Below are positions 41,401 to 44,400 of a stretch of 64,000 nucleotides of DNA, piece by piece (the stretch's first letter is position 1; the number at the start of each line of letters is the position of its first letter). A program made the translations under genes and the position numbers. This stretch comes from Gymnothorax reevesii. Lineage: Eukaryota; Chordata; Actinopteri; Anguilliformes; Muraenidae. The stretch is taken from NCBI GenBank assembly GCA_029721435.1, contig CM056577.1:29604719-29668718 (forward strand). Reading direction: 5' to 3'. The notes below the pieces were generated by a model, which worked only from the letters and a program-made list of their open reading frames with translations, ran no database searches and had not been told where the DNA came from.

Positions 41401-44400
41401 TCACACTGACTACACCTGCACACCCTAGTCTGAGTCTCAGTGTCGGTATCAGGAGGGGGCGTGGCCTGTGACTGTGTCACACTAACTATACCTGTATGCC
41501 CTAGTCTGAGTCTCAGTGTCGGTATCAGGAGGGGGCGTGGCCTGTGACTGTGTCACACTGACAATACCTGCACGCCCTAGTCTGCATCTCAGCGTCGGTA
41601 TCAGGAGGGGGCGTGGCCTGTGACTGTGTCACACTGACTATACCTGCACACCCCAGTCTGAGTCTCAGTGTCGGTATCAGGAGGGGGCGTGGCCTGTGAC
41701 TGTGTCACACTGACTATACCTGCACGCCCTAGTCTGAGTCTCAGTGTCGGTATCAGGAGGGGGCGTGGCCTGTGAATGTGTCACACAGACTATACCTGCA
41801 CGTCTGCAGTCTGAGTCTCAGTGTCGGTATCAGGAGGGGGCGTGGCCTGGGACTGTGTCACACTGACTATACCTGCACGTCTGCAGTCTGAGTCTCAGTA
41901 TCGGTATCAGGAGGGGGCGTGGTCGGATGCCCCTCCCCTTCATGCTGGCTGTGCGATTCTTCCTCGGCCTCGTCCTCCTCCTCGTCCTCCTCGATGGTGG
42001 CGGTGCTGCCGCCGCTCGCTGACCCTCTCCTCCGCCCCGATCCTTTCTTCTTCTTGCTGCCTTTCTTCTTGCGTCCGTCCGGGGAGACGTGCTTGGAGAG
42101 GGGGTGGTGGATGTGATGGGAGGAGTGACGGTGGTCTGAACAGAGAGGTAAAAAAAAAAAAGAATTTCAGCAGCTGCATTTAGCTCAGGAAACCACTAAC
42201 AGTGGAGGAATCAGATGTGTAAATGGAAAATAGATCCAAAAATTAGAACAAACTCATATTTTCTTCTGGACAAAAAGTAAAAAAAAAACTTAAAGCAAAA
42301 AAACTAAGAAAAGACAAACTTTGAGGATCTACATTAAAGCTCTCTTACAAAGCCAAAAATCCGGAAAATATGTACAAGTAGTTCTAGATTTATATTTCAG
42401 CTTAAAAAGTAATATTACATTTATTTTTTCACTCAAAAAGCCCAAAATTCCACCATTGCAGTGAGGCATTTTGACTTGTGACAAGATTTACCCATACGGA
42501 GAGAAAATTTCACAAGTCAAGCATACAGCAACTCAAAGGAAGCTAGTTTCCACTTGAGCGAGAAATAATAAGATTGAAGTCTCATAATGAGATTAAAACT
42601 TATTAAGACAGACTTTCCACACAAGCTTATTTCTGTCTCCAGAGGCCTTCTGCCTTGTTTGTTTTTTAGCTTATTCTGTATCAAAAGCCCTCCCCCCTTC
42701 CACTCATAAAGCAAACAGTAAGCTTGAACAAGCTAATGTTTTGAGCCTCATTACAAGATTAAAACAGCCAAGTTTTGCAGTACATAACAGTTAATTAGTC
42801 CACTCAGACATATACCACCTTGTATTGGCTAATTTTGTACTGAGGGGCCAACTCGATGTGTTTGCAGAGGTCAGCGCTCCAGTCTGCGACCAAGATTTAC
42901 GTTTTGCGACTTACATTCTCACATCGGTCGCGACCAACATTTCACGCACTGTGTGCCTATTCCGCGCAGCGATTCTTATCAGCCACCGGCCGCAAATTTT
43001 TTTCTGCAGGTCGGTTGGTACCACTACGTACGTCAGCCAATCACAGATCGGCTGGTGTCATCAGCCAATCACAGCTCGACTGTGTTCATGCATCGACGAG
43101 AACGGCAAAGCATTCGACCTTGTCACTGTCAGCTGGGTTGGGCGCGCGGCAAATGTGTAAAACCTTATCTGACAATAACGACGCAAATGCTCCACAAGAC
43201 GCAAAACTACAAGTACACTAACTGGTGTGCAACAGAAGTCCAATAGTCTACGAACTAGGCCTTGGCTTCGGCGACTAATAGTGCAGATTGGAGAGCAAAT
43301 TTCATGATGTCAGAAAGTGTTTTCATTGCCGGTTTTTTATTTCGCCACTTAATTTTTGCGCATTTCTGAGGGTAATGGAAACGTAGGCTACCTAGAGAGT
43401 GAGAACGATGTCCGACGTTATTAGCCTAAAAACACAGTGTGCTTAGTGACCATAGACTGTTCGTGACAGGTTTGAGTCTTGTTGATACCAGCTATGGGTG
43501 CTTGCGTCCAGTAGCGAATGGTTTTATTTTGCGTTTCATATCAATCGCTCACCTTCTATCCTGATGGATTAGGTTGGATGCGCACTTCCACTCTGATCTG
43601 AAGTTCTGCATGTACATGATTATTCATTTCATGCAGTATGTATGAAATCGATGGTCCGAGTGCAAGATTATTTATTTTCAATGGAGTACGATAAAGATGA
43701 GAAAAGCTGCGGTTCTTATAGTTTTATAGTCCGTTTTCTTTGGGGTTCCGATAATTGGCCAGCTCTCTGGGGAATAGTGTTTTGTCTATTGCAGCAAATG
43801 TTAAAAACTGATTCAAAAACTAACTGTAGACGCCTGCCCAATGTAGGCTACTCCAGCAACGACCATAGGCTTATCAGCGCAATGCCTCAAATATACTGAG
43901 TACAAATGAAAATGCACCACTTGAAAAAAAGTCAATATTTAAGTTCAAATGAACTTCAATATCATTTTTATACAACAACAACAACACTACAGTGACGTCA
44001 CCCGACATGCCAGGAGCAAGAAATGCGAGAATTTCAAGTTAACTGTAACGCTAGGCAATTTTTTGCAAAACGCAACATCTTGCACGCACACCACGGGAAA
44101 AGTGAATTTTATTCTGAATTTGTGCACACATTGCCTTTAAAAGCATGTTAATCCGAATAATATTTCACTTCTTCACTGACACTTGTGAATCGTCGACACT
44201 ATGCCGCGACTTACAGCCCCTGAACGGGAACGTGTCATAGGCATGCTTCAAATTGGCGCCAGCACCAGGGAAATTGCCAGACGACAACACTGCGCACACA
44301 CAACGATCGCAAGACTCCAGCAAAGGTTTATACAAACGGGGAGCACTCGGGACCGTCCTCGACCGGGTCAACAACGTGTGACAACGGCACGTCAGGACCG

